Numbered from the stretch's first letter, positions 7,288 through 16,979 are shown. The stretch: 64,000 bases of DNA from Gemmatimonadota bacterium (GCA_030428885.1 JAUIEJ010000004.1:372001-436000), one strand, 5' to 3'. The notes: generated by a model from the letters alone, not told the origin. Program-made: numbers and translations.

Positions 7288-10022
7288 AACGGGTCGCGGC
7301 GGCCCTCTACCGGGGGGCGCTCCGTCTCCAGCCCCGGTGGATCCGGGAGGGGTGGGGCGAGGAGATGCTGAGGGACTTCGTGGCGGGGCTGGACGACCGT
7401 TCGGGCCGGGTCGAGTCCCTGGCCTGGACGGGCCGGAACCTGGTCGACGTGATGAGAAATGGACTGCGGGAACGCCGCCGGGGGACTCCGCCTCCGCCCG
7501 GCCTGCCCGCGCCGACGGGAGGGGGAGGAATGGGACACCGGGACGTATGGATGGACGCCCGCGTGGCGGTGCGGAGCCTGCGGCGCACGCCGGGATTCAC
7601 CCTGGCGGCCGTGGCGATCCTGGCTCTGGGCATCGGGGCCAACACGGCCCTCTTCTCGGCGCTGCGGGGGGCCCTGCTCACGCCGCCGCCCTTCCCGGAC
7701 CCGGAGCGCATCGTCCTCCTGGACCTCACCGACTCGTCCACCGTGGAGCCTGAACGCTCGGGCCCCATGCCGTGGTCGTACCCGAAGTACCGGGTCCTGG
7801 CCGAAGCCGACGAGCTGCCCCTCACCGCCCGGGCGGCCTTCGCCGTGCGCAACCTGACCCTCACGGGCGCCGGCGATGCGGCGGTGCTTCCGGTGGAGGT
7901 GGCCACGCCGGAGTACCTCGACGTCCTGGGGGTCACCCCCGTCCAGGGACGGGGTTTCGCCCCCGACGACGACCGGGAGGGGGCCGCACTGGTGGCCCTG
8001 GTGTCCCACGGCGAGTGGAGCGGGCGCTTCGGCGGTGCCGACGACCTGGTGGGGCGCGACGTGACGCTGGAAGGCCGGCCGGTCACCGTGGTGGGAATCC
8101 TCCCCGACGGCTTCACCGGGCTGTCGGGCCAGGGGCGGTACTGGATCACTCCCCACGCCGCCGCCCAGCTGATCCGGCCGTTCATGGTCACCGCGGCCCA
8201 GGCCCACTGGATGCAGGGGGTGGGACGCATGGGCACCGGCGTCGGCCTCGAGACCGTGCGGGACGCCATGGCCGGCGTGGGGCGGGCAGCCGAGGCCGTG
8301 GCGCCCAGCGACGACCCCACCACGATCCGGTCGGGCACGGCCCGGAGCCTCATGGACGTCCGGGTGGGCGAGCGGGCGCGCCGCTCCCTGCTGGTCCTGG
8401 TCCTGGCCTCGGGGCTGCTGCTCCTGGTGGCCTGCGCCAATCTGGGGGGACTGCTCCTGGCCCGGTCCACGGCCCGTCGCCGGGAGTCGGCGGTGCGAGC
8501 CGCCCTGGGTGCCGGGCGGTGGCGGGTGGCCCGGGGCCATCTGGTGGAGAGCCTGGTGCTCGCCCTGGCCGGGGGGGCCGCCTCGGTGGGAGTCGCCTGG
8601 GCCGCCTCGACCTGGCTGACCCGGGTGTGGCCGTCCCGATCCCTGAGCGACGCCTGGAACGTGGACGTCGTGGGGTTGGGAGCGGCCGCCCCGGGCCTCT
8701 GGACCGTGGCGTTCGCCGCGGGCCTTTCGGTGGTGGTGGGACTGCTCCTCGGTCTGATCCCCGTCGTGGCCTCGGCCCGGGCCCGCCCGGCCGACCACCT
8801 CCGGGAGGGCACCGTGGGTCGGCGGGCCACCTCGGGGCGGGGCGTGCGGGGGGCGCTGGTGGCCGGGGAGATCGCCGTGGCCCTGGTGCTCATCGTGGGC
8901 GCCGGGCTGCTGCTCCGGTCCCTCCAGGCCCTGAACGACGTGGACCGGGGCTACACCCCGGGCCGGCTCCTCACCTTCCAGCTCCGCACGCCGGCGTCCA
9001 GCGTCTGGGCCGACGACCCCGCGGCGTTCCACGAACAGGTGGAGACGCGCCTGGCGGCGCTCCCCGAGGTCCAGGCCGTGGGGATGGGCTGCGTGGCCCC
9101 CGTGTCGGGGCACTGCATGATCACGGGTGTGCGGCAGGCGGGCGAACGCACGTGGAGCGAAGGCGACCGGCCGGGCATCGGCGTGCACTACGTGACCGAC
9201 GCCTGGTTCGAGACGCTGGGCGTCGAGACGCTCCGGGGGCGGACCTTCGATTCCCGGGACCAACGGGGCTCGGCCCCGGCGGTGGTGCTGAGCGAGGCCG
9301 CCGCCCGGGAGCTCTTTCCCGACGGCGACGCCGTGGGAAACCGCATCGCCATGGGGGTGACCCTCACGTCCGAGTCGTCCGGCGCCACCGCCGAGGTGGT
9401 GGGGGTCGTGGGCGACGTGCTGTACGACCGCCCGGAAAACGGCCTCATGGCCGAGGCCTACATCAGCCACCGGCAGGAGGACAGCTACGGCACCTTCGTG
9501 ATCCGCACCCGGGGCGAACCCCTGGCGGTGGTGCCGGCGCTGCGGGCGGCCATCCGTGAGATCGAACCCGACGCCCCCCTCATGTCGCTCCGCACGGTGG
9601 CCGCGGCCGAGGCGTCGGTGACCGCCGACACCCGCATGGTGGGCCTGCTTTTGCTGGCCTTCGCCGGCCTGGCGCTGCTCCTGGCCTGCACCGGGGTGTG
9701 GGCCGCCGTGGCGTTCACCGTGTCCCGCCGCACTCGGGAGTTCGGCCTCCGCCTCGCCCTGGGCGCCCGTCCGGGACAGGTGGTGGGCTCGGTGGTGCGA
9801 GGCGGGCTGCTCACGGCCCTCCTGGGCATCGGCGTGGGGATCGGCGCGGCGTGGTACGGGGCCCGGATCCTGGACGCCCTCCTCTTCGAAGTGGGGGTGG
9901 GCGACCCGGTGGCCTTCGCCGGCGGCGCCGGCGTGCTCCTGGCCGTGGCCCTGGCCGCGGCGTGGCTCCCGGCCCGGCGGGTCACCCGGGTCGACCCCGT
10001 GTCGAGCCTCAGGTCGGAGTGA
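7284..10022 (+). CDS. ADOP family permease (MacB/FtsX-like, duplicated)
   Basis: A 912-residue membrane protein. A soluble N-terminal helical segment (about 1-75) precedes the first MacB-type unit starting at LRRTPGFTLAAVAILALGIGANTALFSAL. This is followed by a large periplasmic MacB_PCD domain, an FtsX-type three-helix bundle (about 365-490), then a second periplasmic domain and a final FtsX unit ending in the LP-rich PARRVTRVDPVSSLRSE tail. This duplicated permease without its own ATPase is the acidobacterial duplicated orphan permease family, common in Acidobacteria and Gemmatimonadota. It probably couples to a separate ABC ATPase. Substrate unknown. Its 3' end overlaps the convergent gene by 14 bp. 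Confidence 0.92.
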   Translation: MKRVAAALYRGALRLQPRWIREGWGEEMLRDFVAGLDDRSGRVESLAWTGRNLVDVMRNGLRERRRGTPPPPGLPAPTGGGGMGHRDVWMDARVAVRSLRRTPGFTLAAVAILALGIGANTALFSALRGALLTPPPFPDPERIVLLDLTDSSTVEPERSGPMPWSYPKYRVLAEADELPLTARAAFAVRNLTLTGAGDAAVLPVEVATPEYLDVLGVTPVQGRGFAPDDDREGAALVALVSHGEWSGRFGGADDLVGRDVTLEGRPVTVVGILPDGFTGLSGQGRYWITPHAAAQLIRPFMVTAAQAHWMQGVGRMGTGVGLETVRDAMAGVGRAAEAVAPSDDPTTIRSGTARSLMDVRVGERARRSLLVLVLASGLLLLVACANLGGLLLARSTARRRESAVRAALGAGRWRVARGHLVESLVLALAGGAASVGVAWAASTWLTRVWPSRSLSDAWNVDVVGLGAAAPGLWTVAFAAGLSVVVGLLLGLIPVVASARARPADHLREGTVGRRATSGRGVRGALVAGEIAVALVLIVGAGLLLRSLQALNDVDRGYTPGRLLTFQLRTPASSVWADDPAAFHEQVETRLAALPEVQAVGMGCVAPVSGHCMITGVRQAGERTWSEGDRPGIGVHYVTDAWFETLGVETLRGRTFDSRDQRGSAPAVVLSEAAARELFPDGDAVGNRIAMGVTLTSESSGATAEVVGVVGDVLYDRPENGLMAEAYISHRQEDSYGTFVIRTRGEPLAVVPALRAAIREIEPDAPLMSLRTVAAAEASVTADTRMVGLLLLAFAGLALLLACTGVWAAVAFTVSRRTREFGLRLALGARPGQVVGSVVRGGLLTALLGIGVGIGAAWYGARILDALLFEVGVGDPVAFAGGAGVLLAVALAAAWLPARRVTRVDPVSSLRSE

Positions 10023-12246
10023 GGGCCGGCGGGGCGGTCCAGAAGGCCACCACCCCGCACCGGTCTCCCGGCCCCAGGAGGTCGATGGGCACGCGGCCGC
10101 CTCGGTGGACCTCCACGGCCTGGAGGTCCTCGAGGCGGAGGTGGGTCACGTCATACGGGCGGGCCGCGCCGGCGTCCACGCCGCTCACCCGAAGGCCGTC
10201 GATCCACACCGCCGGCCGACATCCCCTCTCGGTGAGGAGTCCCACCCGGTCGAACCGCACGCCCTCCCGCTCCAGGAGGGCCCGGAGCCCCAGGGCCCGC
10301 TCCCGGGCCAACTGCTCGGGCCCCACGACCTGGAGCGGGTAGGTGCGAAAGCGGTCGCCCAGGGCCCGCCACGCCATGGACTCCCGCGCCGCCACCTCCA
10401 CCGTGAGTCCCTCGAGCTCGAAGGCCCGGGGGGCCAGGTGCACGTCGAACTCCGCCAGGGTCCCCGAAGCCACCCGCACCGTGTCTTCGAACGCCACGTA
10501 GCCCAGCGCCTCCACCCGCAGGATCCGGTCGCCGGAACGGAGTCCCCCGATGTGCGCGACGCCGCCGTCGTCGGCCGTGGTCACCGCATCGTCGACCCAC
10601 ACGGCCGCCGACCCCACCGGTCGACCGGTGTCGAGGTCCAGGGCCTGCACCCGGACCGCCGTCGTGCCCCGGGGCTCCTCGGCCACGGGCCTCGTGAGGG
10701 GCACGGACCTGTGCCCCGTGCCCCCCCCGATCTCCACGGGGGCGAACCCGGCGACCGTGACCCGTACGGCGTCATCGGCCCCGCAGAGGGTGACGCCGCC
10801 GTCCCGGTCCACGGCGGTGCGCCCGAGGGAGCCGGTGCGCGAGATCCGGACGGCCACCGACGTCCCGGGAGCCACGAGCCCCCGGGGCGCCGTCAGTTCG
10901 AGCCACAGTCCCCCGGCGGGGCAGACGTCCAACCGCCGCTCCCAGGCCTCCCGCAGACGGAGGTCCAGGGCCGGGGTCGAGCCCTCGGTCACGTCCACCG
11001 CCGCCTCGGCCCACACCGCCGGGTCGGCGGCGTGGACCGCCCGGACGGTGTAGCGGCCCGCCGGAAGCGGCGGGAGCCGAAAGGCACCGTCCCGGGTCAA
11101 GGCGAGCTCGGACGGCCCCCCCACCACGTCGATGCGGGTGCCGTCGGGGGCGGGGCCTCCTCCGGGACGCTCCACCCGACCCACCACCACCCCCGAGCCG
11201 GCGTCGAAGACCGGCTCCCCCCGGTCGGTGGCGGCGGCCACGAGCCGCCCCCCGAACTCGTGGACGGCCCGCACCCGGATCCGGCGATCGTCCAGGAGGC
11301 TGCCGCCCTCCACCACCTCGATCTCGGGCACCGTCAGGGTCCACCCTCCCACCACCACGCGGCCGTCCGGGAGCCGGGTGAACCGCAACGACCCCGTGGC
11401 CTCCCCGCCCTGTCCCCGCCACCGCTCGTCCCGGTAGACGAGAGAGAGCTCCAGGAGGTCGGACCCGTCGGCGGCGAGCCAGAAGACGCCCGTGAGGTCG
11501 CCGTCCCGCCGGGGCCGGAACCGGAGCCCCAGGCGCCCGTCGGCCCGGGCGTCCACCACGTCCAGACAGAACTGCTCCTGAAACGACGGGCTCCCCAATA
11601 CCCGGTCGTCGGGGGCCAGAAACACCACCGAGTCCCCCTCCTCCCGGATGAACCGGGTCACGCCTTCGGGGGCGGGGGTCAGCCCCACGAAGGGCCGTCC
11701 CCCCCGGCGCCGGGCCAGCTCGAAGGTCTCGTCTTCGACCCGCACGCCGTCGGGGGCCAGGCGGCGGCGGAATTCCTGGACGTCGTAGCGCAGCGGCACC
11801 CCGTCGTCTCGGCCCGCCACGGCGTACGCCTCGATCACCTGGAGCCAGAGGGCCGCCAGGGCGGGGGTGTCGCCCAGCGTCCGACCGCGGCACTCGGTCT
11901 CGCCCGTGGCCACCAGCGCGTCGAGTTCGAACGGACGAGGCCGGATCCGGATCTCGGCGAAGGCGTCGGGATCGGCGAGGGCGTACCGCACGGGTGCGTA
12001 GCCGAGGCGGGTCACCCGGAGGGCGGTCGCCGCCCCGGCGTCCAGCACGAATCGCCCGGCGGCGTCGGAGAGGGCCCGGGCCCCGTCGGCCCCGGCGCCG
12101 TTCACCGCCACCACCGACGCCGACGGCACGGGCAGGCCGGTCTCCCCGTCCACCACCCGCCCCACCACCGGCCCCTGTCCCCACACCGGGCCGGCCAGAA
12201 CGAACACGGCTCCCAGCAGTCCCATCACCCGACGGTGGTGCCTCAC
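10009..12246 (-). CDS. Secreted carboxypeptidase-regulatory/TonB-plug-like protein without a barrel
   Basis: 745 residues from GTG 12246, which has a good GGGGGAGGG site upstream and begins a signal peptide (MGLLGAVFVLAGPVWGQ). An N-terminal CarboxypepD_reg beta-sandwich (GRVVDGETGLPVPSASVVAV) is followed by a long unknown middle region (ETECRGRTLGD, EFRRRLAPDG, FCLDVVDAR), two more regulatory-type beta domains, and a C-terminal plug-like segment (LEGLTVEVAARES, WIDGLRVSG, EVHRGGRVP, CGVVAFWT). TonB receptors have a 22-strand barrel after such a plug; here there is none. It is probably periplasmic or surface-associated. A shorter relative is at 39275-40042. Confidence 0.75.
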   Translation of the reverse strand: MRHHRRVMGLLGAVFVLAGPVWGQGPVVGRVVDGETGLPVPSASVVAVNGAGADGARALSDAAGRFVLDAGAATALRVTRLGYAPVRYALADPDAFAEIRIRPRPFELDALVATGETECRGRTLGDTPALAALWLQVIEAYAVAGRDDGVPLRYDVQEFRRRLAPDGVRVEDETFELARRRGGRPFVGLTPAPEGVTRFIREEGDSVVFLAPDDRVLGSPSFQEQFCLDVVDARADGRLGLRFRPRRDGDLTGVFWLAADGSDLLELSLVYRDERWRGQGGEATGSLRFTRLPDGRVVVGGWTLTVPEIEVVEGGSLLDDRRIRVRAVHEFGGRLVAAATDRGEPVFDAGSGVVVGRVERPGGGPAPDGTRIDVVGGPSELALTRDGAFRLPPLPAGRYTVRAVHAADPAVWAEAAVDVTEGSTPALDLRLREAWERRLDVCPAGGLWLELTAPRGLVAPGTSVAVRISRTGSLGRTAVDRDGGVTLCGADDAVRVTVAGFAPVEIGGGTGHRSVPLTRPVAEEPRGTTAVRVQALDLDTGRPVGSAAVWVDDAVTTADDGGVAHIGGLRSGDRILRVEALGYVAFEDTVRVASGTLAEFDVHLAPRAFELEGLTVEVAARESMAWRALGDRFRTYPLQVVGPEQLARERALGLRALLEREGVRFDRVGLLTERGCRPAVWIDGLRVSGVDAGAARPYDVTHLRLEDLQAVEVHRGGRVPIDLLGPGDRCGVVAFWTAPPALTPT

Positions 12247-12407
12247 GAACCCTCCCCCATGCGGTGGTTCCCCTGCGACGCCCACGAGTACGGCCGCCAT
12301 TCCGGGATCTTTCGCGGGCTTTTTCTCTTTCGTGATCGCGCGGACTCGTCCCATGATTCGAAATGAACGGCCTTTGCGCCTCGAGCTCCTCCCGCGAGAG
12401 CACGCAC

Positions 12408-14939
12408 ATGTTCGACCATGCCCGTATGATCCGCTCCGGGTTCGCCCTGCTGGGTACCGCCCTCCTCCTCACCGCCTGCGGCGGCGACGACGGCAGCGGA
12501 CCCTCGCCTGACGACGACCCGGTCCTCACGTCCGTCGGGGTGTCGCCCACCACCGGAACGCTGGCGTCCCTCGGCGCCACCACCCAGTTGGCCGCCGCAC
12601 CCCGCGACGAAAACGGCGCGGCCTTCTCCGGCGCCTCGGTGTCGTGGTCGTCGTCGGCCGCCGGGGTGGCCGACGTGGACGCCTCGGGGTTGGTCACAGC
12701 CGTATCCGAAGGGACCACCACCATCACCGCCACGGCGTCGGCCGACGGCCGCACGGTGACGGGCACCGCCCAGATCACCGTCGACCAGGAAGCCGCCACG
12801 GTGACGTTGACGGCGCCCGAGACCAGTCTCACGTCGGGGGCCACCATGCAGCTCTCGGCCACCTCGGCCGACGCCAACGGCAACGCCCTGGCCGGCGCCA
12901 CCTACACCTTCCAGTCGTCCGACGAGGGCGTGGCCACGGTGGACGCCTCGGGGCTGGTGACGGCGGCGTCGCAGGGCATCACCACCCTGAGCGCCAGCCT
13001 GGACGGAGCCTCCGATACGGCCGAACTGACGGTGGTGGTGGGCGACGTCACCTTCAGCGAAGACGCCACGGTGTCGGGCACCCTGGAGGCCGCCACCCTC
13101 ACCATCGAGGCCGGGGTCACGGTGACCATGGCCGACGACGTGGTGATCAACGCCCAGGACGCCATCACCCTCGACGGGTCGCTGGAAGGGGACTGCGTGG
13201 CGGTGGCGGTGAACGGCGGCGCCGGGATGACCATGACCGGCACCATCGCCAACCACTGCTCGGCCGGCGCCACGGGGCCGGGCATCGCCGTCCAGGTGGC
13301 CGGGGCCCTGGTGATGAACGGGGCCACCCTCCAGTCCACCGGCGACATCGACATCGCCAACGACGGTACGGCGTCCGCATCGACGGTGGGAGGCCTGGCC
13401 CAGGTGGCCGATCGGCCCTGCACCTTCCAGTCGGTGCTCCTGGTGAAGCTGCCCAACCAGGCCGGGACGGGGATGGACGGAAGCCCCATCGGCATCAAGT
13501 GCGTCAACGACGCCACCTTCGTGGGCGGAAACCAGATCCAGGCCCAGGACGGCGGCGACGGCATGAACGATCAGGTGCCCGCCACCATGGCCACCGGGGG
13601 ACCGGCCGGTCGCGGCGGAGACGTCCTCATCCAGGTCGACGACGGCGACGCCCTCTTCCAGAACAACACCTTCGGCGGCGCCCAGGGCACGGGGCTCGTG
13701 AGCGGACTCGGCGGGGCCGGCGGCGACGCCGACGCCCTGGGAGTCGATGCCGATCCCGACGCCACGGCCAACGGGGGCACCGGCGGCAACGGCGGGGACA
13801 TCATGATCCAGGTTCCCAACGGCACGGTGACCATCGACGGGCTGGGCGGACTCCGCATCGACGTGGGCGACGGGGGCCGGGGCGGCGACGCCTTCGCCTC
13901 GGGGTGGGACGGAGACGATCCCAGTGAAAACGGCGGCGCCGCCACGGCCAAGGGCGGCAACGGGGGCGACTCGGGGCTGCCCGCCATCGGCTCCAGCGGC
14001 GCGCCGCCGGCGGGCCTGACCAACATCATCCAGACCGGCGGCAACGGCGGGCGGGGAGGCCATGCCACGGCGTGGGGCGGCATCGGCGCCGACGGCGACG
14101 CCACCTCCACCCCCGGCGGCGAGGGCGGCGACATGCTGGCCGAAGGCGGAACGGGCGGCACGGCGCGAGACGACGCCACCGCCGCACCGCGGCCCGAGGG
14201 ACTGGCGGCGGTGCCGCTGGGGATCGGCGGCGACGGCGGAGACGCCAACTTCGACTTCGGCCAGGGCGGGTTCGGCGCCGACATGTGCTGGGTCGGGCCC
14301 GGCGGGGCCGGCGGTCTGGGCGGCGACGGCACGGGCTTCGCCGGAGCCGGCGGAGACGGCGGCGGCTTCTCGGGCACCATCACCGTGGCCGACCACACCG
14401 GAGACGGCGGCGGCGGCGGCGACGGCATGGGGGCCGGCCCCGGCGGGAACGGGGGCACGCCCAACATTCCCACGGGCGTGGGCGCCCAGTGGCCCACGGC
14501 CTTCAATCCCGCGGGCCCGGGGATCGACTGCGCCGTCATCATCGAGATCATCGGGTCGATCCTGAGCGACCCCAGCGGCCACGAGCCGTTCATCCAGCTC
14601 CTCAACGCCCTGGACGCCCTGACGGCCCGGTTCTTCGGGTCGGCGGTGGGCGCGCCGGGTGCCGCGCCCAACACGGCGGCCACGGGCACCGTGGTGATCG
14701 AGGGGAACGGAAACTGGGTCGCCGTCACCGGAACCCTGCAGGACGACGGCTCGTTCTCGGGAACGGGCACGGGAACGGTGGCGGGCTTCCCCAACGTCAG
14801 CGTGACCTTCACCGGCACCATCGACTTCGACGAGACCACCGGCGCGCCGGTGTCGATCACGGGCACCTACACCATGGGGGCCGGGGGCGAACTGCCCGGC
14901 GGCAACCCGGCGGTCTACACCATCGGGCCGTCGTCGTAG
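12408..14939 (+). CDS. Large Ig-like lipoprotein with glycine-rich PGRS-like repeats
   Basis: 843 residues from ATG 12408. A signal peptide ends in lipobox LLTACGG. Two bacterial Ig-like (BIG2) domains follow (about 30-125 and 126-215; each has a VATVDASGLVTA-type motif), then a short-repeat beta-solenoid-like segment (TVSGTLEAATLTIEAG). Roughly residues 385-690 are dominated by GGxGG(D/N) repeats such as GGTGGNGGD and GGNGGRGGHATAWGG. The last 130 residues form a non-repetitive domain (GTVVIEGNGNWVAVTG, AGFPNVSVTFTGTIDFD). The layout suggests a surface-exposed, possibly calcium-binding fibrous or adhesive protein; the function is unknown. A strong hairpin terminator follows. Confidence 0.8.
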   Translation: MFDHARMIRSGFALLGTALLLTACGGDDGSGPSPDDDPVLTSVGVSPTTGTLASLGATTQLAAAPRDENGAAFSGASVSWSSSAAGVADVDASGLVTAVSEGTTTITATASADGRTVTGTAQITVDQEAATVTLTAPETSLTSGATMQLSATSADANGNALAGATYTFQSSDEGVATVDASGLVTAASQGITTLSASLDGASDTAELTVVVGDVTFSEDATVSGTLEAATLTIEAGVTVTMADDVVINAQDAITLDGSLEGDCVAVAVNGGAGMTMTGTIANHCSAGATGPGIAVQVAGALVMNGATLQSTGDIDIANDGTASASTVGGLAQVADRPCTFQSVLLVKLPNQAGTGMDGSPIGIKCVNDATFVGGNQIQAQDGGDGMNDQVPATMATGGPAGRGGDVLIQVDDGDALFQNNTFGGAQGTGLVSGLGGAGGDADALGVDADPDATANGGTGGNGGDIMIQVPNGTVTIDGLGGLRIDVGDGGRGGDAFASGWDGDDPSENGGAATAKGGNGGDSGLPAIGSSGAPPAGLTNIIQTGGNGGRGGHATAWGGIGADGDATSTPGGEGGDMLAEGGTGGTARDDATAAPRPEGLAAVPLGIGGDGGDANFDFGQGGFGADMCWVGPGGAGGLGGDGTGFAGAGGDGGGFSGTITVADHTGDGGGGGDGMGAGPGGNGGTPNIPTGVGAQWPTAFNPAGPGIDCAVIIEIIGSILSDPSGHEPFIQLLNALDALTARFFGSAVGAPGAAPNTAATGTVVIEGNGNWVAVTGTLQDDGSFSGTGTGTVAGFPNVSVTFTGTIDFDETTGAPVSITGTYTMGAGGELPGGNPAVYTIGPSS

Positions 14940-14967
14940 GGGCCGGTCACCCCGATCGAACAAAAAG

Positions 14968-15005
14968 ACGCGCCGCCCCGGGGTCGATCCCCCGGGGCGG
15001 CGCGT
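14968..15005. terminator. Bidirectional intrinsic terminator between convergent genes
   Basis: A perfect 16-bp GC-rich stem (14968-14983 pairs with 14990-15005) closes a 6-base loop. AAAAAG precedes it on the plus strand, giving a U-tract for minus-strand transcripts, and TTT follows it. It lies between the convergent lipoprotein and outer-membrane genes and can serve both. Confidence 0.9.
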
Positions 15006-15029
15006 TTCGTCGGGCGGTCGGTGCCGCGG

Positions 15030-16349
15030 TCAGCGCCCGCCGCCGCCGCCCCCGCCGAACCCGAAGCCCCCACCGCCGCCGCCGAAGCGGTTGTTCACCA
15101 CGTTGTTGAAGATGGAGCCGAACTGGAGGGAGAAGCCCACCTGAACGCCGTAGTTGAAGCTCTGGGAGCGGCGCACCAGGTCCAGGAGTTCCTCGGCCGA
15201 CGAGGCCTCGTCGGCCGAGAGGTAGATCTGGTCGTTCACCCACCCCACGTTGGCCTCGGCATTGACGCTGAAGCCCCGCACCACGCGGAACTCCACGTCA
15301 CCCCGGAGGTTGACGTTGTAGAGATCCAGATCGTGGAGGAAGTGGGACGCCCGCACCGTGATGCCCGCGTCGCCCCACGGTTGGCGCTGGGAGAACTCGG
15401 CCTCGATGGACTCCTCCCATCGGGTCTCGTGCCACTCCTCGAAGACCGTCTTCTCGATGTAGTCCCGATAGGCCGGCCCGATCTGGTAGTAGAAGGTCAG
15501 AGCCCGGCGCGTCGCCTCGGCGTACGGAAAGACGCTGTACTCGATGGCCGGGGTGAATTCGGCCCGGAAGTCCTGATTGAAGCTCACGATGCGCCGCACT
15601 TCGGAGCGGAAGCCCACCGACCAGTGGTCGGCCAGGGCGTACACCACGGTCTGACTGAACCCGTAGTCCGTGCGCTCGTCGATGAAGTCGGGTTCGTCGG
15701 TGATCTCGATGCGGCGGCGGTTGTAGTTGATGCTGCCGTTGAGATTGATCTTCCAGGTGGGGCTCACCCGGTTGGCCGACACGAACGAGTTCACCCGGCG
15801 CGTGTCCCGGGTGTCCTCGCCGTCGACGTTGGCGCTACCGTTGATCCGGAAGACCCACAGGTTCCACGGGTCCTCCACCTGCTCCGCCGCCACGACCTCG
15901 GCCGCGGGGTCCACGCCGCCGGTGCGGAGTCCCTGGATCGCCACCAACCCCCGGAATCCGGCCTCGTTGGCGAAGCGGGCGAAGCCCACGGCCAGGGCGC
16001 CCGTGATTCCGTCGAGTTCCTCCCGGTCGGTGTCCGTGGGAAGCGTGCTGTAGCGAATCTGGTCGCTGTACCCCTCGTGGGCCCCCATGCCCACGAAGTC
16101 CATCTGGTACTCCCGTCCCCCGGCCCCCGTCCCCTGACTGGTGACGATGACGTGCACGTCGGAGTCCTGCCGATCCCGTACCCAGTTCACCCAGGCGATC
16201 TCGGTGCGGTAGTACTCGGAGTTGCAGTTGGGCCCCTCGCAATCGAAGAAGATCCGGGGCAATCCGGTGCCTCCTGCGCCCTGGGCCGCCACGGGCCCGG
16301 CGAGAAGGAGCCCGGCCAGGGCGAAGGCGTACGGTAGATGACGGCGCAT
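15030..16349 (-). CDS. Probable outer-membrane beta-barrel protein with polyglycine tail
   Basis: 439 residues from ATG 16349, chosen because it begins a clean signal peptide (MRRHLPYAFALAGLLLAGPVAAQ). After an N-terminal motif IFFDCEGPNCNSEYYRTEIAW, which holds two Cys, the protein has alternating hydrophobic strands of an outer-membrane barrel (for example WKINLNGSINYNRRRIEI, EYSVFPYAEATRRALTFYYQIG, DVEFRVVRGFSVNAEANVGW). The CEGPNC-S-Y-RTEI start is shared by a barrel family of unknown function. The C-terminus is unusual: after FGSIFNNVVNNRF come about 20 residues, nearly all Gly. Most barrels end with an aromatic beta-signal. The gene is not obviously in an operon. Confidence 0.8.
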   Translation of the reverse strand: MRRHLPYAFALAGLLLAGPVAAQGAGGTGLPRIFFDCEGPNCNSEYYRTEIAWVNWVRDRQDSDVHVIVTSQGTGAGGREYQMDFVGMGAHEGYSDQIRYSTLPTDTDREELDGITGALAVGFARFANEAGFRGLVAIQGLRTGGVDPAAEVVAAEQVEDPWNLWVFRINGSANVDGEDTRDTRRVNSFVSANRVSPTWKINLNGSINYNRRRIEITDEPDFIDERTDYGFSQTVVYALADHWSVGFRSEVRRIVSFNQDFRAEFTPAIEYSVFPYAEATRRALTFYYQIGPAYRDYIEKTVFEEWHETRWEESIEAEFSQRQPWGDAGITVRASHFLHDLDLYNVNLRGDVEFRVVRGFSVNAEANVGWVNDQIYLSADEASSAEELLDLVRRSQSFNYGVQVGFSLQFGSIFNNVVNNRFGGGGGGFGFGGGGGGGR

Positions 16350-16454
16350 ATCGGAGGGGTCGGGTTGTCGGAGCAGTTCGCCGAGGCGGGAGCGAGGTAC
16401 AGACCTAGCGCACACCCGGCGGCGAGAAACTGTTGAAGTCGCCCGGGAGCGGAG

Positions 16455-16979
16455 TCACCCCGAGGTGGAGTGGGCCGGTTCCCGGGTGATGGCCCAGGGC
16501 GTGGGCAAGGGGGACTCCTCCCGGGGGGAGTCCTCGAGAAAGGTCCGGAAATCCCGGGAGAAGGCCTCGCGGCGCATGTCCCACCAGGTCCGGACGCCGG
16601 GCATGGTGTGGTACGACAGCATGAGCCGCCGCCAGCCATCCCACAGCCCGGGCTCCAGCATGCCCTGACGGTACTGGAAGTAGAGGTTCTCGAAGAGCTT
16701 GAACTCGGTGAACAGCACGAAGACCAGCCGGGAACGATCGGTCTCCGAGACGGCGTCCCAGTCCTCGATGGCGGTCTGGAAGAGCACGGCGAGCTCGGGA
16801 TCGTGGGCCATGGGCGACACCAGATCCACCAGGGCCGACACGATGGACTCGTAGCGCTCCGCCCGCACCGAGCGGGTATTCTGTCGGATCTGGACAGCCA
16901 GGTAGGCCAGCGATCCGATCACGCCGGCCGCTCCCAGGACTTCGCCCAGGGCGCCCACCGCCTCCCAGTTCACCACCAT
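16455..16979 (-). CDS. Single-helix membrane protein, unknown
   Basis: 174 residues from ATG 16979, which has GGAGAGA upstream. One hydrophobic helix (ALGEVLGAAGVIGSLAYLAV) near the N-terminus is followed by a cytoplasmic or periplasmic helical region containing QIRQNTRSVRAERYESIV, FELKLFENLYFQYRQGML-like aromatic segments, and WWDMRREAFSRDFRTFLED. Similar small membrane proteins with the N-terminal LxxxYLAxQIRxNT motif are widespread in marine bacteria and remain uncharacterised. Longer upstream frame extension has no coding character. It is divergent from the DUF4105 gene. Confidence 0.75.
   Translation of the reverse strand: MVVNWEAVGALGEVLGAAGVIGSLAYLAVQIRQNTRSVRAERYESIVSALVDLVSPMAHDPELAVLFQTAIEDWDAVSETDRSRLVFVLFTEFKLFENLYFQYRQGMLEPGLWDGWRRLMLSYHTMPGVRTWWDMRREAFSRDFRTFLEDSPREESPLPTPWAITREPAHSTSG

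Noticed and set aside
13560-14480. CRISPR array or DNA tandem repeat
   Set aside because: The periodic GGC/GGG signal follows the glycine codons of the lipoprotein; no fixed repeat-spacer structure exists.
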